From Sinorhizobium shofinae (lineage in GTDB: Bacteria; Pseudomonadota; Alphaproteobacteria; Rhizobiales; Rhizobiaceae), in NCBI GenBank assembly GCA_001704765.1, contig MBFK01000168.1, positions 1 to 50,967 of the forward strand: 50,967 nucleotides of DNA. Reading direction: 5' to 3'. The translations under genes and the position numbers were made by a program. How positions within the stretch are numbered: position 1 is the first letter of the stretch; each line of letters begins with the position of its first letter. Shown here piece by piece: positions 43,384-50,967 of the stretch. The notes under the pieces were generated by a model. That model was not told the DNA's origin and made no database searches. It saw only the letters and a list, made by a program, of their open reading frames with translations.

Positions 43384-44553
43384 ATGACGGCTGTCGACGA
43401 TCTTGATCGCAAACCGGCGGAGGGGGTTCGGCTCGCCGTATCGCATGCCGCTGATGCGGCCGCTGCCCTTGCCGAGATCAAACAGCAACTCGCCACGGCA
43501 AGACCAAGCTTCATCCTTCTGTTCTTGCCGAACAGGTTGCAGCCCGATGACCTTTCCCAAGCCGTGCGAAGGTCTTTACCGGATAAGGTGGTTTTCGGCT
43601 GCACGACCGCCGGCCAGATCACGTCGCGGGGGTATGAGGATGACGCCCTGCTGGCAATCGCTTTCGAGCGGCGTCACTTTCGGGTGGCCTCGGCCCTGTT
43701 GCATCCGATCTCGCCGGTTTCGATTGCCGATGTCGTGTCGCAGACGGAGCGGCTCGCCTCGCAGTTTCGCGCAACGCCGGGCCGAAAGCGGCTCGCCCTG
43801 ATTTTTGCCGACGGACTGTCCAAACAGGAGGACATCCTGATGGCAGCCCTGGAGGTCGGACTGAAGGACGTTCCGGTGTTTGGCGGCTCGGCGGGCGACG
43901 GGCTGCGGTTCGAGCACACGCAGGTGCTGCACAATGGAGAATTCCACAGCAATGCCGCGCTTCTCCTGCTGCTGGAAACCGATCTGGCCTTTAGCGGTCT
44001 TGGCTTCGACCATTTCCAGCCCACGGACGTACGCATGGTGGTTACCCGCGCCGTTCCGGAGGAGCGGCTGGTTCTGGAGATTAACGGCTCACCGGCGGCG
44101 CAGGAATATGCCCGGCTCGTCAAGGTACCGGTTGCCGAATTGTCGCCGATGACCTTCGCCGAGAACCCCGTGCTGGTGCGCAATCGCAATCTCTATCATG
44201 TGCGGGCGATCCAGCAAATTCACGGCGAACATGGCCTCACCTTCCTTTCGGCAATTGACGACGGTCTGCTGTTGACGCTCGGCCGCGGCAAGGAAATCAT
44301 CCGCACGCTCGATTCGGGGCTTGCCGTCAGTGACAAAGACGGTGAAGCGCCTGATTTCATCCTGGGTTTCGATTGCTATCTGCGAAAGCTTGAGATCGAG
44401 CGCAAGGGCCTGGACGGCGAGGCGTCCGAGCAGTTCCGACAGCGCCGGGTCGTCGGCTTCAACACTTATGGCGAACAGCATCTCGGCGTACATGTGAACC
44501 AGACCTTTGTCGGCGTCGCCTTTTTCCGGCCAAAGGGAGGCGCGCCGCTGTGA
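43384..44553 (+). CDS. FIST-domain signalling protein
   Basis: 389 residues containing the FIST N (about 35-235; RPSFILLFLPNRL, VFGCTTAGQITSRGYEDDAL, GRKRLALIFADGLSKQEDI, VPVFGGSAGDGLRF) and FIST C (about 240-370; NGSPAAQEYARL, DFILGFDCYLRKLEIERKG) domains. FIST proteins are predicted to bind small ligands such as amino acids and are usually linked to kinases. Its TGA overlaps the GTG start of the hybrid kinase (GTGA), so the two are translated together. Likely a cytoplasmic sensor that modulates the kinase. Confidence 0.92.
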   Translation: MTAVDDLDRKPAEGVRLAVSHAADAAAALAEIKQQLATARPSFILLFLPNRLQPDDLSQAVRRSLPDKVVFGCTTAGQITSRGYEDDALLAIAFERRHFRVASALLHPISPVSIADVVSQTERLASQFRATPGRKRLALIFADGLSKQEDILMAALEVGLKDVPVFGGSAGDGLRFEHTQVLHNGEFHSNAALLLLLETDLAFSGLGFDHFQPTDVRMVVTRAVPEERLVLEINGSPAAQEYARLVKVPVAELSPMTFAENPVLVRNRNLYHVRAIQQIHGEHGLTFLSAIDDGLLLTLGRGKEIIRTLDSGLAVSDKDGEAPDFILGFDCYLRKLEIERKGLDGEASEQFRQRRVVGFNTYGEQHLGVHVNQTFVGVAFFRPKGGAPL

Positions 44554-46793
44554 TCAATCCGGACGAACCCTACGAGATCCAGCTTGCCAAGCAGGCCAAG
44601 ATCATCGAGGCCCTCATCAACCGAGCCGAGCGCGGTCACGAAGTCGGCGGCTCCGCCTATTCGCTCTTCGAATCGGCCATCGCGCTTCAGGCAGAGGTCT
44701 GGGAAAAAACCAAGGATCTCGAAAAGGCCCTCGACACGCTTGGCAGGGCGTCGAGCGAGCTTGAGATCGCCCATCAGGCGCAGGAACGCACCCAGAGAAA
44801 CCTTGCCGACGCCATGGTGGCCATGGAGGGTGGCTTCGCCCTCTTCTCCGAAGATGGGTTGCAGGTCTGCAACGCCCAGTTCCGGCACCTGCTTCCTGAT
44901 ATCGAGCCGCTGGTCAAGCCCGGCCTCGGTTTTGACGACTATCTCGCAGCCGTTAACGCCAGCAAGTTTCTGAACCGGAACGAAAGCGGGGTGAATGGCC
45001 GCTCCCAGCCGATGGTGAAGGAGCAGAGGCCCGGTCAGCGCTTTTCGTCCTTCGTGATGGTGCTCAGGAACGACCGCTGGTTCCAGATTTCCTGCCGACA
45101 GACCAGTTCCGGCAACATCACCGTCCTGCAGACAGAAATCACCGACATCGTGCGGGAGAACCGGCGCGAGAAGAACCGCCTGATCGATCAGCAGGCTCAT
45201 TTCCTGCAGGCCGCTTTCGATCACATGTCGCTCGGCATCTGCACCTTTTCGGCGCGCGGCGAATTGTTGGTCCGCAACGAACGCTTCGGCGAGCTTCTCG
45301 GCGTGCCGCTTTCGCTTCTGAAGAAGGGAAGTCTCTTCCAGCGCATAGTCGAACATGTCGAGCGTCACGAGATTCTCGACCGCAAAGGACGCCGGTCCGA
45401 ATTCGCCGGCTGGTTCAAGGCCACGCGCCGCGGCGAGACGGTGCAGGAACGGTTCAGGCGGCGCGATGGGATGAGCCTCGACATCCGCATCCATTCCCTG
45501 CCTGACGACGGTTTCATCGTGTCGGTCATGGACGTGACGATGGAGACCCAAGCGGCGGCGCTTCTCGAGCAACGTGTACAGGAGCGTACCGCCGAACTGA
45601 TCGAGGCCAATCGCCTGCTCAAGATCCATGCCGATGAGCAGGCCAAGATCGAGGGTGCTCTTCGGCAGGCCAAGGAGGCGGCCGAAGCAGCTCACACGTC
45701 CAAGACGCGCTTTCTGGCGGCAGCCAGCCATGACCTTCTTCAGCCGATCAACGCCGCGAAACTCTATCTTTCGATGTTGACGGAAACCGTGGGACAACCG
45801 GGGGCGAAGGAAGTGGTCAGCCGGCTCAACCGGTCCTTCGCCTCGACAGAATCTCTTCTGCAGGCGCTTCTTGATATTTCGCGCCTCGACAGTTCGGGGG
45901 CCGAATTCAACGTCACGTCGTTCGACCTTGGAAGCGCGCTGCAGGGCCTGGCTGAGGATCTGGCGCCCTTGGCGACAGAAAAAGGGATAGATCTTCGTAT
46001 AGTCCCTTCCACGCGCTGGGTTACCAGCGATCAGCGCTACCTGATGCGCTGCATCCAGAACCTCGTGGTGAACGCTATCCAGTATACAGAGCGTGGCGTT
46101 GTGCTCGTCGGTTGCCGCCTGAGCGGTGATCGGCTGCGGATCGAAGTGTGGGATACCGGTATCGGCATTTCGGAGGAGGACCGGACGCGGATCTTCAATG
46201 AGTTCACCCGGGCCGGCGGTGCGGGAAAAGGCACCGGCATGGGACTTGGCTTGTCGATCGTCGAGCGGGCCTGCCGGCATCTCGACCATCCCGTCCGGTT
46301 GTTGTCGCAGCCCGGCCGTGGCTCCGTCTTTTCGATCGAGGTGCCGTTGGCCGTGTCCGGCCGTGCCAGCGCCTGCGAAAATCCAATAGCGGAGCCGATG
46401 CTCGACGGCAGCCTCGACCTCATCGTCATGGTTGTCGAGAACGATGCCGACGAGCTTCACGCGATGACGCAGATTCTGGAGAGCTGGGGAGCGAGCGTTC
46501 TGGCGGCCGGCTCGACCGCCGATGCCGCGGCGTTGACGCAGGAAATCGGCACGGCGCCCGACATTCTGCTGGCCGATTATCAGCTGGACGACGGCGACAA
46601 TGGCATAGAAACGATCCGGACGCTGCGCGCGCTGGCGGGAGTCGAAATCCCCGCGGTCATCATTTCGGCCAACCGTCAGCGAGAACTGCTGCGGCTCGGC
46701 AACGAAATGTCGTTCGCCGTGCTTGCCAAGCCGGTGCAACTCGTGCGGCTGCGCGCATTGATCGACTGGAAGACCCGGGCGCGCGTGGCGTGA
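44550..46793 (+). CDS. Hybrid sensor histidine kinase (NahK/ErcS'-like) with PAS and receiver domains
   Basis: 747 residues from GTG 44550. Order: N-terminal coiled coil (about 45-90), two PAS-like domains (about 92-200 and 218-330), a second coiled coil (333-385), HisKA with H394 (AAASHDLLQPINAAKLYL), HATPase (N box about 500-512, G1 WDTGIGIS, G2 GTGMGLGLSI), and a receiver with D676 and K727. No membrane segments, so it senses a cytoplasmic signal, probably through FIST and PAS. The SHDLLQP type resembles NahK and the orphan sensor kinases of PQQ-ethanol-oxidation control in Pseudomonas. Its output partner is probably the response regulator at 42648. Confidence 0.93.
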   Translation: MINPDEPYEIQLAKQAKIIEALINRAERGHEVGGSAYSLFESAIALQAEVWEKTKDLEKALDTLGRASSELEIAHQAQERTQRNLADAMVAMEGGFALFSEDGLQVCNAQFRHLLPDIEPLVKPGLGFDDYLAAVNASKFLNRNESGVNGRSQPMVKEQRPGQRFSSFVMVLRNDRWFQISCRQTSSGNITVLQTEITDIVRENRREKNRLIDQQAHFLQAAFDHMSLGICTFSARGELLVRNERFGELLGVPLSLLKKGSLFQRIVEHVERHEILDRKGRRSEFAGWFKATRRGETVQERFRRRDGMSLDIRIHSLPDDGFIVSVMDVTMETQAAALLEQRVQERTAELIEANRLLKIHADEQAKIEGALRQAKEAAEAAHTSKTRFLAAASHDLLQPINAAKLYLSMLTETVGQPGAKEVVSRLNRSFASTESLLQALLDISRLDSSGAEFNVTSFDLGSALQGLAEDLAPLATEKGIDLRIVPSTRWVTSDQRYLMRCIQNLVVNAIQYTERGVVLVGCRLSGDRLRIEVWDTGIGISEEDRTRIFNEFTRAGGAGKGTGMGLGLSIVERACRHLDHPVRLLSQPGRGSVFSIEVPLAVSGRASACENPIAEPMLDGSLDLIVMVVENDADELHAMTQILESWGASVLAAGSTADAAALTQEIGTAPDILLADYQLDDGDNGIETIRTLRALAGVEIPAVIISANRQRELLRLGNEMSFAVLAKPVQLVRLRALIDWKTRARVA

Positions 46794-46807
46794 AACAAAT
46801 ACAGACA

Positions 46808-46827
46808 AAGGTCTCCGGTGACATTGC
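46808..46827 (+). promoter_or_regulatory. Putative shared promoter motif upstream of the secreted proteins
   Basis: The 20 bases starting AAGGTCTCCGG and ending CATTGC match those at 50661-50680 in 15 of 20 positions (AAGGTC at one end, CATTGC at the other). Both lie 75-95 bases upstream of a start codon in the quinoprotein cluster. A common binding site for the response regulator is a possible explanation. Confidence 0.35.
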
Positions 46828-46899
46828 CGCAGCCATCGCTAGGCTTGTCGCCAACAAACGGGAGCCCAAAAAAACGGGCCCCAAATCGGGAGGTCTGTG

Positions 46900-47577
46900 A
46901 TGCGCGTTCTTCCTCTGCTTGCGCTGTTCCTGCTCGGAATTGGTCATGGGCCGCTTGCGGCTGCCGACACTTACGAGCTTCTCTTCCGGTCGACGGCGCT
47001 GAAGGGGCTCGAGGCGGTGTCGGACGGTAGTGAAGCCGGCCAGAGCACGCTCATCTACGATAGGGTCATATCTGGTGCCGACGAAGGGCAGGCAGATGGC
47101 AGCTTCAGCATCGGCCTGAAGGTCAAAGCCGACGACAATGTCGCCTTGACGCTCTATCAGGGCACCCGGTCTCGCGGGCTTGGCAATTATCCGGCCTCGG
47201 TCGGCAATCCCCTCATCATGTACTTTCTCGAAAGCGTGCTGGCCGATGTTGCCTTTCAGTCGGGCGGCAGCCCCTTCTATATGCGCAACCGTATCAAGGA
47301 GGCCCTGCTGCGGGACGCGCAAATCGTGCCGGTGTCGCTCCATTATCAGGACCACGAGATCGCTGGGCGGGAGGTGACGATCCGGCCATTCACGAACGAC
47401 AAGGCGCGCGAGCGGATGGGGCGGTTTTCCCAACTGGCGCTCGCCGTCACCGTGTCGGAAGATATTCCTGGCTGGTACTATTCACTGGTTGCCACCGTTC
47501 CTGCGGCGGCCGGTGGGGCAGAGGCCGGCTATTCCAACGCCATTACCCTGAAAGCGGCAGGGGAGGCCCGGCCATGA
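46900..47577 (+). CDS. Secreted hypothetical protein of the quinoprotein cluster
   Basis: 225 residues with a signal peptide (MRVLPLLALFLLGIGHGPLA, cleavage near AAADTYEL). A GTG one codon earlier (46897) is an alternative; RBS GGGAGG. The mature part is soluble with features LIYDRVISGADEGQADGSFS and PVSLHYQDHEIAGREVTIRP. No enzyme motif is recognised. It overlaps the next secreted protein by four bases (ATGA). Position suggests a periplasmic role in the PQQ-dehydrogenase electron path. Confidence 0.8.
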   Translation: MRVLPLLALFLLGIGHGPLAAADTYELLFRSTALKGLEAVSDGSEAGQSTLIYDRVISGADEGQADGSFSIGLKVKADDNVALTLYQGTRSRGLGNYPASVGNPLIMYFLESVLADVAFQSGGSPFYMRNRIKEALLRDAQIVPVSLHYQDHEIAGREVTIRPFTNDKARERMGRFSQLALAVTVSEDIPGWYYSLVATVPAAAGGAEAGYSNAITLKAAGEARP

Positions 47578-47927
47578 TGCGGTCGACCATATCGGTGCTG
47601 GTCATCGCCGCAGCGGCGGTGCCGGTCAACGGGCAGAGCATGTCGGAGCGCCTTAATGATTATCCGACCGAGGTCCGGGCCGACTATGTATTTGGCTGCA
47701 TGGCGGCCAACGGCCAGAGCCGTAAGGTGTTGAGTCAATGTGCCTGCTCGATCGATGTGATCGCTTCCATCCTGCCATATCGCAAATATGTCGAAGCCGA
47801 AGCGGTGCTGTCGCTCCAGCAGGCGGGCGGCGAACAGATGGCCATCTTCAAGTCGGCGGTCGTGCCGCGCACCATGGTGGCCGAACTGAGACGTGCCCAG
47901 GCGGAGGCGGAGATTCTGTGCTTCTGA
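47574..47927 (+). CDS. Small secreted protein with four cysteines
   Basis: 117 residues: an N-terminal signal-like segment (STISVLVIAAAAVPVNGQS), then ADYVFGCMAANGQ, SQCACSIDVIASILPY and a final EILCF. The C-A-C pair plus two others could form disulfides or ligate a metal in the periplasm. Translationally coupled to the preceding secreted protein. Not recognised as a named family. Confidence 0.75.
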   Translation: MMRSTISVLVIAAAAVPVNGQSMSERLNDYPTEVRADYVFGCMAANGQSRKVLSQCACSIDVIASILPYRKYVEAEAVLSLQQAGGEQMAIFKSAVVPRTMVAELRRAQAEAEILCF

Positions 47928-47934
47928 CACACAC

Positions 47935-48747
47935 TCAGGCGGGCGGCCTTTTCGGCAAAACGCGGTCGAAGACATTGCCGTCCGTATCGACCGCATGGAC
48001 GGTGAAGGCCGGAGCGCCGTTGTCGGTATAGCTGAAGCGAAACACCGGATTTTCGCTCAGCGAAATCCCGCCGTCGAGCGCAAACAACAGATCGTCGCCC
48101 TGCTTCACCTCGAGTTGGGCAATGAAATTCGCACTGATGAACAGTTGGGTGATCTGGTCGCGCTGAAGGCCGGAATAGTTCGGATGGCGGATCATGATCT
48201 GCGCCTCACGACGGGCGCTCGGCGCCGGCGCCTTACCATCGAAGAGTTTCAGCCGCATCTCTCCCATACCGTTCAGGGCCGCGACCGGATCCTTCGTGGC
48301 CGGCGCCGAGCAGCCACCGGAGGCTTTGACGAAGCGGCCGCTCATAAAGATCCCTTCCGGTGTCTGGGCAATGACCCGGATGTTTGAATACTGGTTGACG
48401 CGGACACGGGTTTCGAATTTTAGCGGCGCCAGTGCCCGGCCGAAGCGGATTTCCGCGGCCATTGGCGCGGGATTCTCGTCGATCACTAACTTGATGGAAT
48501 CGATCGGGTCGGCCGCCGGCCCCCTCTGCTCGATCGTGACAGGCACTGTTGCGGCGTCGTTGGCGCGGTAGGGGGCCGTGACGGAGAATAGGGCGGCGCC
48601 GTCCAGAATGGCCGTGTCGCCGATGATATCCCCTTTTAGTTCGTTCCAGGTGGGGCCTTCGACAAGCGGATTGTCGGGCGTCTTCTGCTGGGCGGATGCA
48701 AGGCTTGCCGCCAGCATCACGGAAACACCTGCGAAGATGAGCTTCAT
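47935..48747 (-). CDS. Quinoprotein dehydrogenase-associated SoxYZ-like carrier
   Basis: 270 residues: signal peptide (MKLIFAGVSVMLAASLASAQ), a SoxY-like domain (about 35-150, NPLVEGPTWNELKGDIIGD, ending in the Cys146 segment ASGGCSAPA) and a SoxZ-like domain (about 165-265, REAQIMIRHPNYSGL). In sulfur oxidation SoxY carries intermediates on a C-terminal GGCGG cysteine; in quinoprotein clusters a fused SoxYZ-like protein (TIGR04557 type) accompanies the relay metallohydrolases. Convergent with the secreted proteins at 47574 and divergent from the metallohydrolase. Confidence 0.88.
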   Translation of the reverse strand: MKLIFAGVSVMLAASLASAQQKTPDNPLVEGPTWNELKGDIIGDTAILDGAALFSVTAPYRANDAATVPVTIEQRGPAADPIDSIKLVIDENPAPMAAEIRFGRALAPLKFETRVRVNQYSNIRVIAQTPEGIFMSGRFVKASGGCSAPATKDPVAALNGMGEMRLKLFDGKAPAPSARREAQIMIRHPNYSGLQRDQITQLFISANFIAQLEVKQGDDLLFALDGGISLSENPVFRFSYTDNGAPAFTVHAVDTDGNVFDRVLPKRPPA

Positions 48748-48907
48748 TGTTCAAGAGACCCTTTTCAAGGGAAGGGCACGACTCCGGGTCGGGCACCCGT
48801 CAACGTAGGACGAAATGCCAGCGAGCAGAACCGAGCCTTTCGGATGTGTTGCGGGGTTCGACGGGCGGACGCAGGCTCTCAAGATCGTTGGCAACTGGAG
48901 TTTGGAC

Positions 48908-49971
48908 GTGTTCGAGGCGTTCGTAACCATGTGCATGCTTGCCGCCGCCGGCCCCGTGACGCCGCTGCCGGGCGAGACCTGCCGAATCGCACTGCTGCCC
49001 GGCTTTGCGGCCGGAACGAAAGCGGCCTGCGAGCGTGCGTCACGTCTGGTTGCGCGCCAGCCGGCTGGTGTAAAGGCGAAGGGCTTGCCATTCTGCGCGC
49101 CCAGGCCGAGTTCGGTCCTCGCCTTCAGCGAGGCGGTCCCCGGCGTCTTCGTGCATCGCGGCAAGGTGGAGGAGCCAAATCCGGCCAATGTCGGCGACGT
49201 TTCCAATATTGCCTTCGTTGTCGGATCGCGCAGCATCGCCGTCATCGATGCCGGCGGCTCGCGCAAGGTGGGCGAAGAGATCTATCTGGCGATCCGCGAA
49301 CGCAGCGCCCTGCCCATCACCCACCTGATCCTCACGCATATGCATCCGGATCACGTTCTCGGCGCCGAGCCGCTTCGCGAGGCCGGGGCGGCGATCATCG
49401 GCCATGCCAACCTGCGCGGGCACTTGCCGATCGCGCCGAAACCTACCGGGCAAATTTTGCCCGCCTGATCGGCGGGGCAGCATTCCTCGGCAGTCAGGCA
49501 CCCGTGCCTGATCGCGTGATCGCGGAACAGGAGGTGATCGACCTGGGTGACAGGGTGCTGGAGCTGCGGGCATTTCCGCTAGCGCATACCGCCACCGATC
49601 TGACGGTTTTCGATCGGACTTCCGATCTCCTTTTCGCCGGCGATCTGCTGTTTGACACGCATACGCCAGCTCTCGACGGGTCGTTGCGCGGCTGGCTTGC
49701 CGCTCTTTCGCGGATAAAGGGGTTTTCTGCACGCCAGGTCGTGCCCGGCCATGGCGGGCCGCTGCTCGATTGGCCGCAGGCGGCTAAACCGGTCGAGCGC
49801 TATCTCGGCGCGTTGGAAGCCGATACTAAGAGGGCGCTTGACGATGGCTTGGCGCTTGGGCCGGCAACCGAGGTAATAGGCCGAAGCGAGGCGGATCGAT
49901 GGCTTCTGTTCGATCTCTTCAACCCGCGCAATGCCACCATTGCCTATACGGAGCTTGAGTGGGACCCGTAG
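48908..49971 (+). pseudogene. Quinoprotein relay system zinc metallohydrolase, frameshifted
   Basis: Metallo-beta-lactamase-fold protein with an export-signal-like N-terminus. The first frame, from a GTG at 48908 with GGAG 7 bases upstream, reaches the zinc motif LILTHMHPDH (H144, H146, D148, H149) and GHANLR, then runs out to a TGA at 49466-49468. The real continuation is in the other frame: RALADRAETYRANFARLIGG, LAHTATDLTVFD, SDLLFAGDLLFDTHTPALDG and VVPGHGGP, ending TAG 49969-49971. The slip lies at 49413-49420 in CTGCGCGGG; a two-base CG gain or a one-base loss explains it. An assembly error in a CG run is plausible; otherwise the enzyme is inactive. An in-frame ATG at 48815 is possible. 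Confidence 0.85.
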
Positions 49972-49978
49972 CAGTGGC

Positions 49979-50584
49979 TCAATGCGGCATATGCTTGAGC
50001 AGGATCTGGGCAATGGCATAGGCGCGTTTTTCCAGAAGCACCGGCGTTTCGCAGACATAGGTGAGCGCCTGCGAGCGATCGCGGTAGATGCGCTCGTCCC
50101 AGTCGATCTGTTCCTCAAGCTTGTCGATACGGTCGAAATCCGGTTTCGTTTCGCCCGCAAGCTTCGCCATCTCGACCCGGCTGCCGTCGATCCTCGAGGA
50201 CAGTGCGATCTGGCTGCGGGAATAGCGGGCTATCCCCGCGATTACCCGTTGCCGGCTGTCGGAGAGATTTTCGAACACCCCGAGGAAGATATTGCCGAGC
50301 AGTTGACCGTCCACGGGCGCAGCCTTCTCAACGAAAGCTTGGACATGGGCGCCGGCCTCTTCCAGCGTAACCCGGCGAAGCGACAGGATTGCCACGAGAT
50401 CGTTTGCCGCAGGCGCAAGAGGCATGTGGGTTATCGGCTCCGGCCACATCAGGCTCACTGACAGGTTCTCGGCCTTGCGCTGAAGGCACGGCCAGTCGGG
50501 GTCGGAATAATCCGTGGCGCCTGCAATGCCTGGAGCTTGTGTTAGGCAAAGCGCCAGACCAAGCGCATGCCAAGCGGCTCTCAT
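49979..50584 (-). CDS. Secreted hypothetical protein of the quinoprotein cluster
   Basis: 201 residues: signal peptide (AWHALGLALCLTQAPGIAGA, about 4-23), then DYSDPDWPCLQRKAENLSVS and a helical body with a coiled-coil-like stretch (DRIDKLEEQIDWDERIYRDR). Two Cys in the mature part (PCLQ and VCET) may form a disulfide. Proteins with this DWPC-QRK start are found next to PQQ-dependent dehydrogenase genes; role unknown. Convergent with the metallohydrolase. Confidence 0.78.
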   Translation of the reverse strand: MRAAWHALGLALCLTQAPGIAGATDYSDPDWPCLQRKAENLSVSLMWPEPITHMPLAPAANDLVAILSLRRVTLEEAGAHVQAFVEKAAPVDGQLLGNIFLGVFENLSDSRQRVIAGIARYSRSQIALSSRIDGSRVEMAKLAGETKPDFDRIDKLEEQIDWDERIYRDRSQALTYVCETPVLLEKRAYAIAQILLKHMPH

Positions 50585-50640
50585 CCTTGTCTCTCCGTGT
50601 TGGAACGAGGGTCAGTATAGGCTGACCAGCAGAAAAGCCA

Positions 50641-50672
50641 AAGGTCGCGATTTACACACTAAGGTCGCAATT
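50641..50672 (+). promoter_or_regulatory. Tandem operator-like repeats upstream of the alcohol dehydrogenase gene
   Basis: AAGGTCGCGATT (50641-50652) and AAGGTCGCAATT (50661-50672) are direct repeats differing in one base, exactly 20 bases apart (two helical turns), 83-114 bases before the ATG. That arrangement suits a dimeric LuxR-type response regulator binding one face of DNA. The second copy belongs to the longer motif also seen at 46808. Confidence 0.55.
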
Positions 50673-50754
50673 GTCATTGCGCCTCTGCCCGTCTGTAATC
50701 TGTGTACAAGGCCCAAGAGGCGACCCTAACAAACGCAGTTACCGGAGGCATTTC

Positions 50755-50967
50755 ATGCGCACACGCGCTGCTCTGGCTGTTGAAGCCGGAAAACCCCTTG
50801 TTGTGACCGAAGTCGAGCTCGAAGGCCCCAAGGCCGGCGAGGTGCTGGTCGAGGTCAAGGCGACCGGCATCTGCCATACCGACGACTTCACGCTGTCGGG
50901 CGCCGATCCGGAAGGGCTGTTCCCGGCGATCCTCGGTCACGAGGGCGCCGGCATCGTCGTCGATGTC
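50755..50967 (+). CDS. S-(hydroxymethyl)glutathione dehydrogenase / class III alcohol dehydrogenase, 5' part
   Basis: 71 residues before the window edge: [40 protein letters not shown] and [16 protein letters not shown]. The Cys in GICHTD (zinc ligand) and GHEGAG are class III ADH hallmarks; the DPEGLFP stretch separates it from class I. The enzyme oxidises the formaldehyde-glutathione adduct with NAD+. RBS CGGAGG precedes the ATG. Placed after the quinoprotein-relay genes, it would remove formaldehyde formed by PQQ alcohol dehydrogenase. Confidence 0.9.
   Translation, partial: MRTRAALAVEAGKPLVVTEVELEGPKAGEVLVEVKATGICHTDDFTLSGADPEGLFPAILGHEGAGIVVDV

Noticed and set aside
44466..46808. A 780-codon open frame on the minus strand
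   Set aside because: It is fully antisense to the hybrid kinase, whose domains and catalytic residues are clear. Its His/Arg/Gly-rich translation has no family resemblance and arises from high GC codon use.
1..50967. CRISPR arrays, tRNA/rRNA genes, prophage structural genes, replication origin
   Set aside because: No regularly spaced repeats, cloverleaf sequences, rRNA signatures, phage genes or repABC-like genes were seen on either strand.

Overview
The window is high-GC DNA from an alphaproteobacterium, most likely a member of the Rhizobiaceae of the Ensifer/Sinorhizobium or Rhizobium type. The reasons are an ExoX/SyrA-like exopolysaccharide regulator gene, an FrcBCA-type sugar ABC importer, many LacI/IclR/LysR-controlled catabolic modules, and a quinoprotein-relay cluster beside a class III alcohol dehydrogenase. 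The dense succession of ABC importers with matching catabolic enzymes, plus many gene relics, suggests an accessory replicon (megaplasmid or chromid) or a plastic chromosomal region. I saw no rRNA, tRNA, CRISPR array, replication gene or complete insertion sequence.

Layout. (1) 1-8.3 kb: 3' end of an MFS efflux gene, an IclR regulator, and a divergent seven-gene operon encoding a spermidine/putrescine-type ABC importer and a three-subunit flavin/iron-sulfur amine or opine-type dehydrogenase. (2) 8.4-9.6 kb: a Nudix hydrolase and a P-loop kinase-like protein. (3) 9.6-20 kb: a decayed zone with a methyltransferase tail, a LacI regulator broken by an amber codon, a frameshifted exoX-like gene, an intact sugar-porter MFS gene, an intact LacI regulator facing an isomerase/dehydrogenase pair, a sugar-binding-protein stump behind two clear LacI operators, a LysE exporter and an HTH relic. 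(4) 19-28.7 kb: a LacI regulator divergent from an FrcBCA-like importer, two TIM-barrel isomerases and two Gfo/Idh/MocA dehydrogenases, ending in an isomerase tail and a 5' half of iolC joined to the 3' half of an EamA transporter. This looks like a cyclitol or rare-sugar pathway cut short by a deletion.

(5) 28.7-36.3 kb: a minus-strand operon (argininosuccinate-lyase-like protein, polar amino acid ABC importer, MmgE/PrpD protein, polysaccharide-deacetylase/PuuE-like protein) divergent from a LysR regulator. The enzyme set fits uptake and C-N cleavage of an aminodicarboxylate such as iminodisuccinate or an EDDS-like compound; this is the best candidate here for an undescribed pathway. (6) 36.3-42.3 kb: an acetyltransferase, a relic of a tyrosine recombinase, an ArsR-rhodanese regulator with two MFS transporters around one palindromic operator, a methyltransferase and small proteins. 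(7) 42.6-50.97 kb: LuxR-type response regulator, FIST-domain sensor protein, hybrid histidine kinase, secreted proteins, SoxYZ-like carrier, a frameshifted quinoprotein-relay metallohydrolase, and the start of the class III alcohol dehydrogenase. This is probably a module that senses alcohol or formaldehyde oxidation and supports a PQQ dehydrogenase encoded elsewhere.

At least nine broken genes lie between 9.6 and 49.5 kb. Simple frameshifts or stops could be assembly errors, but the multi-lesion relics (recombinase, iolC/EamA junction, binding-protein stump) are real decay.
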